Shown here: positions 1-7,918 of the stretch, piece by piece
Layout: each line of letters starts with the position of its first letter
How positions within the stretch are numbered: position 1 is the stretch's first letter
Program-made: the position numbers and the translations under genes
Assembly (NCBI GenBank): GCA_041178225.1
Contig: JBEGVV010000040.1
Coordinates: forward strand, 1 to 32,699
Direction of reading: 5' to 3'
Origin: CAIOSQ01 sp041178225
GTDB taxonomy: Bacteria > Pseudomonadota > Alphaproteobacteria > CACIAM-22H2
DNA: 32,699 nucleotides
Notes under the pieces: model-generated
Told to the model about the DNA's origin: nothing
Database searches by the model: none
The model's input: only the letters and a program-made list of their open reading frames with translations

Positions 1-1549
1 GAACGGCGCCCCAGTAGATCTGGCCCGTCGTCACGCCGTCGATCGTGCGACCCGTCACCTTGTCAAGGTAGGGTTTGTCGGGCGCGACAGAGCGCAGGTA
101 GAAGAGCGCGAAGCCGAAGGGCGGGTGCATGAACGAGGTCTGCATGTTCACCCCGAGCAGAACGCCGAACCAGATCAGGTCGATGCCAAGCTTCGCCGCC
201 ACCGGCCCGAGCAGCGGCACGACGATGAAGGCCAGCTCGAAGAAGTCGAGGAAGAAGGCCAGCAGGAACACCATCGCGTTCACGACGATGAGGAAGCCCA
301 TCTGCCCGCCCGGCAGGCCAAGGAGCAGGTGCTCCACCCACTTGTCGCCATCGACGCCATAGAAGGTCAGGCTGAACACGCGCGCGCCGATGAGGATGAA
401 GATGACGAAGGTCGAGAGCTTCGCCGTCGAGTTCATCGCCTGGCGCATCAGGTCCATGCTCAGCCTGCGATGCGCCATCGCCAGCAGGAGGGCCCCGGCG
501 GCGCCCATGGCGCCGCCCTCGGTCGGCGTCGCGATGCCGACGAAGATCGTGCCGAGGACGAGGAAGATGAGCGCCAGGGGCGGCATCATCACGATGACCA
601 CCTGCTGCGCCATCCGGCTCAGGATCGAAAGCCCGAGCCGCGAGTGGGCCAGCGCGAGCACGTAGATCGCCAGGCCGACCGAGGCCGCGGCCCAGATCGG
701 CTCCATGCGGAACGACAGGACCCAGCCCGCGGCGAAGCAGAGGACGACCATGACCGCGAGCGACGTGTAGCCGGCGCTTCCGTCCTTGTCGCGGATGGTG
801 ATCGCGTCGCGCGGCAGCGCCGGAGCGCAGCCGGGCTTCAGCACGGTCATCGAGAAGATGTAGCCGGCGTAGAGCGCGGTGAGCACGAGGCCGGGGATGA
901 ACGCGCCCTGGTACATGTCGCCGACGGACTTGCCGAGCTGGTCGGCGAGGACGATGAGGACGAGGCTGGGCGGGATGATCTGGGCGAGCGTGCCCGATGC
1001 CGCGATCACGCCGGCGGCCAGCGGCCGGTCATAGCCGTAGCGCAGCATGATCGGCAGCGAGATGAGGCCCATCGAGATCACCGAGGCAGCGACCACGCCG
1101 GTCGTCGCGGCAAGGAGCGCGCCGACGAAGATCACCGCGTAGGCAAGTCCGCCCGGCACGGGGCCGAAGACCTGGCCGATCGTGTCGAGCAGGTCCTCCG
1201 CCATGCCGGAGCGCTCGAGGATGAGGCCCATGAAGGTGAAGAACGGGATCGCCAGCAGCGTGTCGTTCTCCATGATCTGGAAGACGCGCTGCGGCAGGGC
1301 CTGGAACAGGGTCGTCGGGAACAACCCCAGCTCGATGCCGATGAGCCCGAACATCAGGCCGTTCGCCGCGAGGGCGAAGGCGACCGGGTAGCCGAGCAGC
1401 AGGAACAGCACCATCGCCACGAACATGATCGGCGCCATCTGCGCCTTCATGAACACGGCCGCGGCGCCCGTGGGCGAGGAAACGGCGAGGGCGACGAGGA
1501 CGGCGAAGGCCGCGACGAGGCCGAAGACGCAGAGCTTGAAGATCTTCAT
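1..1549 (-). CDS. dctM: TRAP transporter large permease, DctM family (3' end cut by window edge)
   Basis: Large membrane subunit of a tripartite ATP-independent periplasmic transporter. It forms the cation-coupled channel in the inner membrane that takes up an organic acid or related solute delivered by a periplasmic binding protein. The reading frame starts at ATG 1549 and stays open for 516 codons to the left edge, so the stop codon and C-terminal end are missing. The protein is a run of hydrophobic helices with DctM hallmarks: a GYPVAFAL segment near residue 55, PFFTFMGLILERSG, an IPPSLVLIVLAD segment, and the late GIATPTEGGAMGA motif. The conserved FMHPPFGFALFYLRSVAP stretch lies near the visible end. 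More than 516 residues is long for DctM (usually about 430) and suggests the large-subunit subclass. It starts 10 bases after the dctQ stop, so the two are one operon. No dctP gene is visible here; it may lie left of the window. The substrate cannot be inferred. Confidence 0.93.
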   Translation of the reverse strand, partial: MKIFKLCVFGLVAAFAVLVALAVSSPTGAAAVFMKAQMAPIMFVAMVLFLLLGYPVAFALAANGLMFGLIGIELGLFPTTLFQALPQRVFQIMENDTLLAIPFFTFMGLILERSGMAEDLLDTIGQVFGPVPGGLAYAVIFVGALLAATTGVVAASVISMGLISLPIMLRYGYDRPLAAGVIAASGTLAQIIPPSLVLIVLADQLGKSVGDMYQGAFIPGLVLTALYAGYIFSMTVLKPGCAPALPRDAITIRDKDGSAGYTSLAVMVVLCFAAGWVLSFRMEPIWAAASVGLAIYVLALAHSRLGLSILSRMAQQVVIVMMPPLALIFLVLGTIFVGIATPTEGGAMGAAGALLLAMAHRRLSMDLMRQAMNSTAKLSTFVIFILIGARVFSLTFYGVDGDKWVEHLLLGLPGGQMGFLIVVNAMVFLLAFFLDFFELAFIVVPLLGPVAAKLGIDLIWFGVLLGVNMQTSFMHPPFGFALFYLRSVAPDKPYLDKVTGRTIDGVTTGQIYWGAV

Positions 1550-1559
1550 GGCGCAGCCC

Positions 1560-2099
1560 TCAGTGAGACCCGGCCTTTTCGCCGTGGGGATCGGGGATGA
1601 GGTTCCTCATCACCGCGACGCGCTTGATCAGCTCCGAGATCATCTGGAGCAGCAGGAGGCCGAAGCCGATCGGGATCATGAGGCGCGACGGCCAGCGCAC
1701 GAGACCGCCCGCGCTGCTCGACACCTCGCCCGAGCGGAAGGCGCTCATGAAATAGGGCCAGCTCTCGTAGAGCATCACCACGCAGAGCGGCATCAGGAAC
1801 ACCAGGTGCCCGAAGACCTCGATCCAGTTCCGGCCCTGCGGCGTGAGGCGGCTGGAGAAGATGTCGATCCGGATGTGCTCGTTGTTGAGGAACGTGTACG
1901 CGGCGCAGGCAAGGAACACGGCGGCGAAGAGATACCACTGGATCTCGAGCCACGCGTTCGAGCTGCGGTTGAACGCGTAGCGCATGATCGCGTTGCCCGC
2001 GCTCACGACGACGGTCAGCAGGATCAGCCAGTAGAAGAGACGCCCGATCCGGTCGTTCAGCCAGTCGATCGCGGCGCTGAGGCGGAGCAGTCCAGCCAC
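1560..2099 (-). CDS. dctQ: TRAP transporter small permease, DctQ family
   Basis: Small membrane subunit of the TRAP transporter, 179 residues, thought to pair with DctM in the inner membrane. It has the expected four hydrophobic helices: about residues 20-45 (FYWLILLTVVVSAGNAIMRY), 50-72 (LEIQWYLFAAVFLACAAYTF), 90-110 and 140-160. The second helix begins with the family-typical 'AWLEIQWYLF' and is followed by 'NNEHIRIDIF'. The start is GTG at 2099, chosen because a GGGAG Shine-Dalgarno lies about 7 bases upstream and the N-terminus matches the family's length. A poorly conserved polar tail (PHGEKAGSH) ends the protein. The gene precedes dctM by 10 bases and follows parC on the same strand after a gap of about 107 bases, so it probably has its own promoter. 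Confidence 0.93.
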   Translation of the reverse strand: MAGLLRLSAAIDWLNDRIGRLFYWLILLTVVVSAGNAIMRYAFNRSSNAWLEIQWYLFAAVFLACAAYTFLNNEHIRIDIFSSRLTPQGRNWIEVFGHLVFLMPLCVVMLYESWPYFMSAFRSGEVSSSAGGLVRWPSRLMIPIGFGLLLLQMISELIKRVAVMRNLIPDPHGEKAGSH

Positions 2100-2185
2100 G
2101 TGCGGTCTCCCATCAAGCCCCGTCTTGCGCGGGTATGTGCGTCGGCTTACGCGTCGCGAGCCGGGGGAGCACTCGACGCGCGGCG

Positions 2186-2214
2186 CTTATAGCCGCACCG
2201 GCCCGCTCAGGTAA
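2186..2214 (-). promoter_or_regulatory. Possible sigma-70 promoter for dctQM
   Basis: On the minus strand a TATAAG hexamer (plus-strand 2186-2191) lies 17 bases downstream of TTACCT (2209-2214). It sits in the gap between the parC stop and the dctQ start, about 87 bases before the GTG. The -10 matches consensus at five of six positions and the -35 at only three, and the -35 overlaps the last codons of parC. This is a pattern match only. Confidence 0.3.
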
Positions 2215-4417
2215 ACCTCTTCGCCCGCGGGAAACCGGGCGGGGGCAGGCGCCCGGCCTGGGCGCGCTCGCCCTTCCAGGGGCGCAGGTTCGTGTCCTGG
2301 GCGCCGCGCCACCAGCCGCCATCGGCCCAGCGCCAGACCCGCGCGTCGGCGAGCTGCCCGTCCTTGTACTTCTGCAGGGTCACCCCCCGCCCCCTCGCCA
2401 TCTCGGGCAACTGGTCGAGCGGGAAGAAGAGCAGCTTCCGGTTCTCGCCGATCACGGCGACCATGTCGCCCTCGGCAAGCGCGCAGACCCGCGCCTGCGC
2501 CCCCTCGCCCAGGTTCAGCACCTGCTTCCCGGCGCGGGTCTGGGCCAGGACCTCGTCCTCGGGGACGATGAAGCCGCGCCCGTCGCTCGACGCCACTATC
2601 AGCTTCCGACCGCCCCTGAAGAGCATCATCTGCACGATCTCGGCATCGCCCATGTCGAGCATCATCTTGAGCGGCTCGCCGTCGCCCCGCGCGCCAGGCA
2701 GCTTGTCGGCGGACAGCGTGTAGAAGCGCCCGTTCGAGGCGAAGACGAGGATCCTGTCGGTGCTCTCGCAGCGCAGCGCGTAGCCGAGGGAATCGTCGGT
2801 CTTGAAGCGCAGCTCGGACAGGTCCTCGAGATGCCCCTTGAAGGCCCGGATCCAGCCCTTGTCCGAGCAGACGACCGTCAGGTTCTCGCGCTCGATCAGC
2901 GCATCGGGCGGCACCTCCATCGCGACCGGCGCGTCGCCCACAAGGGTGCGGCGGCGGCCAAGGGCGGTCTTCTCGCCGAACTTCGCGCGCATCTCGCCGA
3001 TCTCCGCCGCGATCCGCTCCCAGCGCAGCTTCTCGTCCTTGAGCAGCCGGTTCAGGTCCTTGCGCTCCGCGGTCAGCTTCGCGTGCTCGCCCCGGATCTC
3101 CATCTCCTCGAGCTTGCGCAGGCTGCGCAGCCGCATGTTGAGGATCGCCTCGGCCTGGTTGTCGGTCAGCCCGAAGCGCTTCATCAGCGCGGGCTTCGGC
3201 TCGTCCTCGCCGCGGATGATGCGGATCACCTCGTCGAGGTTCAGGTAGGCGACGAGGAACCCCTCGAGGACCTCGAGCCGCTTCTCGATGTTGGCGAGCC
3301 GGAAGCGCGAGCGCCGGACCAGCACCTCGTGGCGGTGGTCGAGGAAGGCCTGCAGCACCTCGCGCAGGTTCATCACGCGCGGCAGCGTCCCGCCATCGAG
3401 GACGTTCATGTTGAGCGAGAAGCGGATCTCGAGGTCCGTCTGGCGGAACAGCGATTCCATGAGCACCTTGGGATCGACGTTCCGGCTCTTCGGCTCGAGG
3501 ACGACGCGCACGTCCTCCGCGGATTCGTCGCGGACGTCGCCGAGCAGCGCGAGCTTCTTCTCCTGCAGCAGCTCGGCTATCCGCTCGATCAGCTTCGACT
3601 TCTGCACCTGGTAGGGGATCTCGGTGACCACGACCTGGAACTGGCCGAGCCCGAGCTTCTCGACGCTCCAGCGCGCGCGCACGCGGAACGCGCCGCGCCC
3701 CGTGGCATAGGCCTCCTCGATCGCCGCGCGGCCCTCCACCAGCTCGCCGCCGGTCGGGAAGTCGGGCCCGGGGATGATGTCGACGAGCTTGCCGATCGTC
3801 GCCTTGGGGAAGCGGATGAGGTGAAGCAGCGCGGCGCAGATCTCGCCGACATTGTGCGGCGGCACCGAGGTCGCCATGCCGACCGCGATCCCCGCGGCGC
3901 CGTTGGCGAGCAGGTTCGGGAAGGCGGCCGGCAGGACGAGTGGCTCCTCGCCCTCGCCGTCGTAGGTCGAGCGGAAGTCGACCGCGTCCTCGTCGATGCC
4001 CTGCAGCAGGGCCTGCGCGACGTCGGTCAGCCGCGCCTCGGTGTAGCGCATCGCCGCGGCGTTATCGCCGTCGACGTTGCCGAAGTTCCCCTGCCCGTCG
4101 ACGAGCGGATAGCGCTGCGCGAAGGACTGCGCGAGGCGCACCATCGCGTCGTAGATCGCCTGGTCGCCATGCGGGTGGTACTTGCCCATCACGTCGCCGA
4201 CGATGCGCGCGCATTTCTTGAAGCCCTGGTCGGGATCGAGGCGCAGCTGGCGCATCGCGAAGAGCAGGCGCCGGTGGACCGGCTTCAGCCCGTCGCGCAC
4301 GTCGGGCAGCGAGCGCGCCATGATCGTGGAGAGCGCGTAGGACAGGTAGCGCTCGCCGAGCGCGTCAGTCAGCGCGACCGGCTGTATCTCGGCGACGTCA
4401 TCCGGCTTCGCGGCCAT
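2207..4417 (-). CDS. parC: DNA topoisomerase IV subunit A (ParC)
   Basis: Breakage-reunion subunit of topoisomerase IV, which with ParE decatenates daughter chromosomes and relaxes supercoils. It has 736 residues. The N-terminal winged-helix region shows 'DGLKPVHRRLLFAM' (43-55), 'GKYHPHGD' (78-85) and 'GQGNFGNVDGDNAAAMRYTEARL', in which Tyr125 is the catalytic DNA-linking tyrosine. A tower and coiled-coil region follows, with 'YQVQKSKLIERIAELLQEKK' near residue 270. The C-terminal part carries degenerate GyrA-like blades (for example 'DKGWIRAFKGH' and 'SDGRGFIVPEDEV') but no GyrA box (QRRGGRG), and the protein is shorter than GyrA, so ParC is preferred. The quinolone-determining region has Gln86 where E. 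coli ParC has Ser80 and Asp90 where it has Glu84. It lies 20 bases downstream of recO, very likely in the same transcript. Confidence 0.97.
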   Translation of the reverse strand: MAAKPDDVAEIQPVALTDALGERYLSYALSTIMARSLPDVRDGLKPVHRRLLFAMRQLRLDPDQGFKKCARIVGDVMGKYHPHGDQAIYDAMVRLAQSFAQRYPLVDGQGNFGNVDGDNAAAMRYTEARLTDVAQALLQGIDEDAVDFRSTYDGEGEEPLVLPAAFPNLLANGAAGIAVGMATSVPPHNVGEICAALLHLIRFPKATIGKLVDIIPGPDFPTGGELVEGRAAIEEAYATGRGAFRVRARWSVEKLGLGQFQVVVTEIPYQVQKSKLIERIAELLQEKKLALLGDVRDESAEDVRVVLEPKSRNVDPKVLMESLFRQTDLEIRFSLNMNVLDGGTLPRVMNLREVLQAFLDHRHEVLVRRSRFRLANIEKRLEVLEGFLVAYLNLDEVIRIIRGEDEPKPALMKRFGLTDNQAEAILNMRLRSLRKLEEMEIRGEHAKLTAERKDLNRLLKDEKLRWERIAAEIGEMRAKFGEKTALGRRRTLVGDAPVAMEVPPDALIERENLTVVCSDKGWIRAFKGHLEDLSELRFKTDDSLGYALRCESTDRILVFASNGRFYTLSADKLPGARGDGEPLKMMLDMGDAEIVQMMLFRGGRKLIVASSDGRGFIVPEDEVLAQTRAGKQVLNLGEGAQARVCALAEGDMVAVIGENRKLLFFPLDQLPEMARGRGVTLQKYKDGQLADARVWRWADGGWWRGAQDTNLRPWKGERAQAGRLPPPGFPRAKRFT

Positions 4418-4437
4418 GTGCGACTCGACTGGGCGTT

Positions 4438-5181
4438 TCAGGGGCCGCGCAGTCTAGCCGCGCGCGTCGCGCGATCAACGAGCCGCGCGCGCGCAGGCGG
4501 CATCGTGCGCGACGCGGGCGCGAGCAGGTGCCGCTCGATGAAATGACCGGTCAGCGCAAGGCCCGTGGCGATGTCCGCCTCCCCGGCCTCCTCCCCCGAG
4601 TGGCCCGCGAGCAGGAACGCCGGGAGCGCCAGGAGGCGCCCGGCGAAGGGTCGCCCGGCCTCGCGCGAGACGGCCCTGCCGCTGCGCGGGCTGACATGGG
4701 CAAGGCCTTCCGTCTCGCCGGTCGCCGCGCAGGCCGACAGGTCGAGCCCGAAGCCGAGCGCCGTCAGCAGCCCGAGCTCCCATCGCACGACGGAAGCGGC
4801 GAAGCCCGGCTCGTCGAGCGCGCCCAGCAGCGCGCGCGTCGCGGCATGCAGCTCGGGATGCGGCTGGCGCTCCGGCAGCACCGCGTCGAGGAGCTCGAGG
4901 CAGGCGGCGAGCGCCTCGAGGCGCGGCGGGTCGTCGAGCAGCCGCGCCGCCACGGACTCGCGCAGCTCGCACGCCATCGTGCCCAGCTGCTCGGACAGGC
5001 GCGCGCGCCAGGTCGCCGAGACGATGTTGCCGGGTTGCAGCGTGCCGCCATGGCGCCTGCCCGCCCCGCCGCGCACGACGCCGAGGTGGCGCCCATGCCC
5101 GGCGGTGAACAGCGCCACCACGGCGTCGTTCTCGCCCAGCCGGCGCCGAGACAGGACGAGGCCCTCGTCGATCCATTCCAC
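4438..5181 (-). CDS. recO: DNA repair protein RecO
   Basis: Recombination mediator of the RecFOR pathway, which helps load RecA onto SSB-coated single-stranded DNA at gaps. It has 247 residues. The N-terminal OB-fold begins 'MEWIDEGLVLSRRRLGENDAVVALFTAGHGRHLGVV', a typical RecO opening, followed by the 'GTLQPGNIVSATWRARL' strand. The helical C-terminal domain includes 'WELGLLTALGFGLDLSACAATG' and 'VSPRSGRAVSREAG'. The start is GTG 5181: the frame stays open well upstream, but only from this codon does the protein match the family. The four-cysteine zinc site seen in some RecO proteins is not evident. Its stop is 20 bases from parC. In many relatives recO directly follows era; here an oppositely oriented gene pair lies between them. 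Confidence 0.93.
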   Translation of the reverse strand: MEWIDEGLVLSRRRLGENDAVVALFTAGHGRHLGVVRGGAGRRHGGTLQPGNIVSATWRARLSEQLGTMACELRESVAARLLDDPPRLEALAACLELLDAVLPERQPHPELHAATRALLGALDEPGFAASVVRWELGLLTALGFGLDLSACAATGETEGLAHVSPRSGRAVSREAGRPFAGRLLALPAFLLAGHSGEEAGEADIATGLALTGHFIERHLLAPASRTMPPARARLVDRATRAARLRGP

Positions 5182-5272
5182 GGCGCAAGGGTTAGCGCAG
5201 GCCGGGCGCCGAGACGAGTGCCGCGCGCGGGGTGCTAGGATCTCCGTCCACCATGCAGGTGAGGAGACCGGG

Positions 5273-6787
5273 ATGCGATTCGCCGTCGGCGCGCTGCTCT
5301 TCGAGGGAAACACCTTCTCGCCCGTCGTCGCGACGCGGGCCGATTTCGCGTCCAAGTACCTCGCCTTCGACGCGCAGGTGCTCTCCGCCCTGCGCGGCAC
5401 GAACACGGAGGTCGGCGGCGCGATCGACGAGGCGGCCGTCGGCGGCGACGAGCTCCTCCCGCTCATGGCGACGCATGGCGGCGCCGGCGGGCGCGTCGAC
5501 GCGGGCGTCGCCTCGGGCTTCGCCGCCGACATGCTCTCGCGCATCCGCGCCCTGCCGGAGGTCGACGGCATCTACCTCGCCCTGCACGGCGCCTTCGTCT
5601 CGCAGGACAGCGTCGACTTCGAGGGCGGCCTGCTGGCAACCGTGCGGGCGCTTCGGCCGCGCACGCCGATCGTCGTCAGTTGCGACCTCCACGCGCATGT
5701 CACGTGGCGCATGCTCGCCAACTGCGACGCGCTGACGGGCTACCGCCACTACCCGCACGACGACACGCACGAGACCGGGCGCCGCGCGCTGGCCATGCTG
5801 CGCGACATCGCCGCCGGGCGGCTCGCGCCGCGCCTCGTCGCCTGCCGCGCGCCCATGATCATCCCCGCGCAGCGCCAGCGCACGCGCGGCGATGGCCCGA
5901 TGGCGCGGATCCGCGCCATCGCCGACCGCCTGATGGCAGAGGCCGGCGTCCGCGACCTCGCGCATTTCTGCGTCCAGCCCTGGATCGACGCGCCCGGGCT
6001 CGGCTTCACCGCGGTGGCGACGGGCGCCGGCGACGAGGGCGCGGCGCTGCGCGCCGCCGAGGAGGTCGCTCGCGCGATGTGGGACAGCCGCGCGGACTTC
6101 CTCGTCGAGACGACGCCGCCGGCCGAGGCCATCGCCCGCGGCCTCGCGACGCCGGGCTTCGTCGTGCTGGCCGACGCCAGCGACTGCGTGGGCGGCGGCG
6201 CGAGCGGCGACAGCGCAGCGGTCCTCGCCGCCCTGCTTCGCCATGCGCCCGGCGCCACCGCCTCGATCCACCTCGCCGACGACGTCGCGGCGGCGGCAGC
6301 GCGCGCGGCGGGTCCGGGCGCGCGCATCCGCGTCGGCCTCGGCAACCGGCGCGACCCGGCCTACGGCCCGCCGCTCGAGGTGGAGGCGGAGGTACTGCGC
6401 GCGACCGACGGCGCCTTTACCTATTCCGGGGGCCTGATGGGCGGCGTGCGCGCCGAGGGCGGGCCCTCGGCCGTGCTGCGCGTCGGCGCGGTCGAGGTCC
6501 TCGCGACCTCGAACGCCTGCTACGAATACGCCGACGAGGCCTTCGCGGCCGCCGGCATCGACGTGCGCGCGAAGAAGTTCCTCGTCGTGAAGAACCCGAT
6601 GAACTACCAGCAGGCCTTCGCCGACGCCGCGCTGCGCGTCGTCGTCGACACGCCCGGCCCGACGACGCCGAACCTCGCCGCGCTGCCATGGCGCGACGTC
6701 GGGCGCCCGCTCTTCCCGGTCGATCCCGACGCGCCGCCGCGCCTCGCCTTCTGGACACGTCGCCGCGAATGGACGAGCGAGCCATGA
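5273..6787 (+). CDS. M81 family metallopeptidase (MlrC-like)
   Basis: Zinc-dependent hydrolase of peptidase family M81, named for microcystinase C, which cleaves linearised microcystin. Most members have no known substrate and probably hydrolyse small peptides or amide-bonded amino-acid derivatives in the cytoplasm. It has 504 residues. Visible marks are 'EGNTFSP' (11-17, the family's ETNTFSP-type motif with altered first residues), 'ALHGAF' (103-108), 'SCDLHAHVTWRM' with Asp138, His140 and His142 as likely metal ligands, 'YPHDDTHETGRRA' (about 160), and in the C-terminal domain 'GGGASGDSAAVLAALL'. The start is ATG 5273, with GGTGAGGAG just upstream; the frame is open further upstream but that part is shadow sequence over recO. 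It overlaps the next gene by ATGA, so the two are translationally coupled and may act in one catabolic route. Confidence 0.9.
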   Translation: MRFAVGALLFEGNTFSPVVATRADFASKYLAFDAQVLSALRGTNTEVGGAIDEAAVGGDELLPLMATHGGAGGRVDAGVASGFAADMLSRIRALPEVDGIYLALHGAFVSQDSVDFEGGLLATVRALRPRTPIVVSCDLHAHVTWRMLANCDALTGYRHYPHDDTHETGRRALAMLRDIAAGRLAPRLVACRAPMIIPAQRQRTRGDGPMARIRAIADRLMAEAGVRDLAHFCVQPWIDAPGLGFTAVATGAGDEGAALRAAEEVARAMWDSRADFLVETTPPAEAIARGLATPGFVVLADASDCVGGGASGDSAAVLAALLRHAPGATASIHLADDVAAAAARAAGPGARIRVGLGNRRDPAYGPPLEVEAEVLRATDGAFTYSGGLMGGVRAEGGPSAVLRVGAVEVLATSNACYEYADEAFAAAGIDVRAKKFLVVKNPMNYQQAFADAALRVVVDTPGPTTPNLAALPWRDVGRPLFPVDPDAPPRLAFWTRRREWTSEP

Positions 6788-7905
6788 CCCCCGGCGTCGT
6801 CCTGCGCGCGGCGCCGCGCCCCGGCGCCTGGCCCGCCGCCCTCGACGCCACGATCCCCGCCCCCGACGTCGCGTCGGCGCGCGCGGAGATCGGGCGCTGG
6901 CCGGGCTACGCACCCACGCCGCTGCGTTCCCTGCCCGGCCTCGCCGCCGCGCTCGGCGTGGAGGCCGTGCTGGTGAAGGACGAGGGCATGCGCTTCGGCA
7001 CGGTCGGCAGCTTCAAGGCGCTCGGCCCGCCGCTCGCCTTCGCGCGCGCCGTCGCGCGCCTTGGCGTCCCCGCCGGCCGCTGCACCGCGGTCGCCGCGAC
7101 CTCCGGCAACCATGGCCGCGCGCTCGCCTGGGGCGCCGCGCGCATGGGCGCCGCCTGCCGCATCTTCATGCCGGCCCACACGAGCCGGCTGCGCGGCGAG
7201 GCCATAGCCGCCTTCGGCGCCGAGGTCGTCCGCGTGCCCGGCAACTTCGACGCCGCGCTCGACGCCGCCGTCGCCGAGGCGAGGCGCGGCGACGGCCGCG
7301 TCCTCGTCGCCGACGTCGAGTTCGAGGGCGCGGCGCAGGTCGCGCGCGACACGCTGGCCGGCTACGCCGTGCTCGGCGACGAGCTCCTCGACGCGCACGC
7401 GGCATCGCGCCCGAGCCATGTCTTCGTTGCCGCGGGCAACGGCACGCTCGCGGCGGCGACCTGCGCGCGGCTCTGGCAGGGCCTCGGCGCCGGCCGGCCC
7501 ATCCTCGTCTCGGCCGAGCCGGCGACGTCGGACTGCCTTCGCCGCAGCCTCGCCACGGGCCGCGCGACGACGCTGGCCGATGCCGGCGAGTCCGTCATGG
7601 ATGGCCTCGTGGTCGGAACGCCGTCGCGCGTCGCGTGGCCGGTCCTCGCCGCGGGCCTCGATGCCGCGGCGACGGTCGGCGACGACGACGCCGTGCGGTG
7701 CCTGCGCGACCTCGCCGCCGGCGCTCATGGCGACGCGCCGCTCGAGGTCGGCGAGACCGGGATCGCCGCCATCGCCACGCTGCGCGCGACGGCGCAGGAC
7801 CGTCGGTCGCGCGACGCCCTCGGCATCGGGCCGCGCAGCAGGCTGCTCGCCATCGCCTGCGAGGGCGTGACGGACCGAGAGGTCTTTGCGCGCCTCGTGG
7901 CCTGA
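6784..7905 (+). CDS. PLP-dependent lyase, diaminopropionate ammonia-lyase-like (DpaL/YgeX family)
   Basis: Fold-type II PLP enzyme of 373 residues, closest in pattern to diaminopropionate ammonia-lyase, which converts 2,3-diaminopropionate to pyruvate and two ammonia. Supporting marks are 'GYAPTPLRSLPGLAAALGV' (41-59), 'VLVKDEGMRFGTVGSFKALG' with Lys78 as the PLP lysine (E. coli Lys77), 'SGNHGRALAWGA' (107-118), the phosphate-binding 'AAGNGTLAA', and a C-terminal 'LLAIACEGVTDREVF' that resembles the family's EGATDPE ending. One position differs: E. coli DpaL has an Asp (Asp120, reported as general base for the D-isomer) before GNHGRG, while this protein has Ser107, as in serine/threonine dehydratases. 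The substrate may therefore differ. It is coupled by ATGA to the M81 gene and ends 13 bases from the convergent era stop. Confidence 0.8.
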   Translation: MTPGVVLRAAPRPGAWPAALDATIPAPDVASARAEIGRWPGYAPTPLRSLPGLAAALGVEAVLVKDEGMRFGTVGSFKALGPPLAFARAVARLGVPAGRCTAVAATSGNHGRALAWGAARMGAACRIFMPAHTSRLRGEAIAAFGAEVVRVPGNFDAALDAAVAEARRGDGRVLVADVEFEGAAQVARDTLAGYAVLGDELLDAHAASRPSHVFVAAGNGTLAAATCARLWQGLGAGRPILVSAEPATSDCLRRSLATGRATTLADAGESVMDGLVVGTPSRVAWPVLAAGLDAAATVGDDDAVRCLRDLAAGAHGDAPLEVGETGIAAIATLRATAQDRRSRDALGIGPRSRLLAIACEGVTDREVFARLVA

Positions 7906-7918
7906 GGCGCGGGACGCT

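Noticed and set aside
125..1600. Long plus-strand open frame of 491 codons antisense to dctM
   Set aside because: Its product is rich in His, Arg, Glu and Asp with no recognisable motif, and it mirrors a clear multi-helix TRAP permease on the other strand. This is the usual GC-rich antisense shadow.
2135..4546. 803-codon plus-strand frame antisense to parC
   Set aside because: Low-complexity composition, no domain signal, and parC on the minus strand is unmistakable, including the catalytic Tyr region.
5192..6913. 573-codon minus-strand frame across the M81 gene
   Set aside because: Arg/Gly/Ala-rich shadow; the plus-strand gene has a Shine-Dalgarno, family motifs and ATGA coupling to its neighbour.
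6784..7905. Assigning this gene firmly as dpaL
   Set aside because: The catalytic Asp position before GNHGR is Ser, so substrate identity is uncertain; kept as DpaL-like without a symbol.
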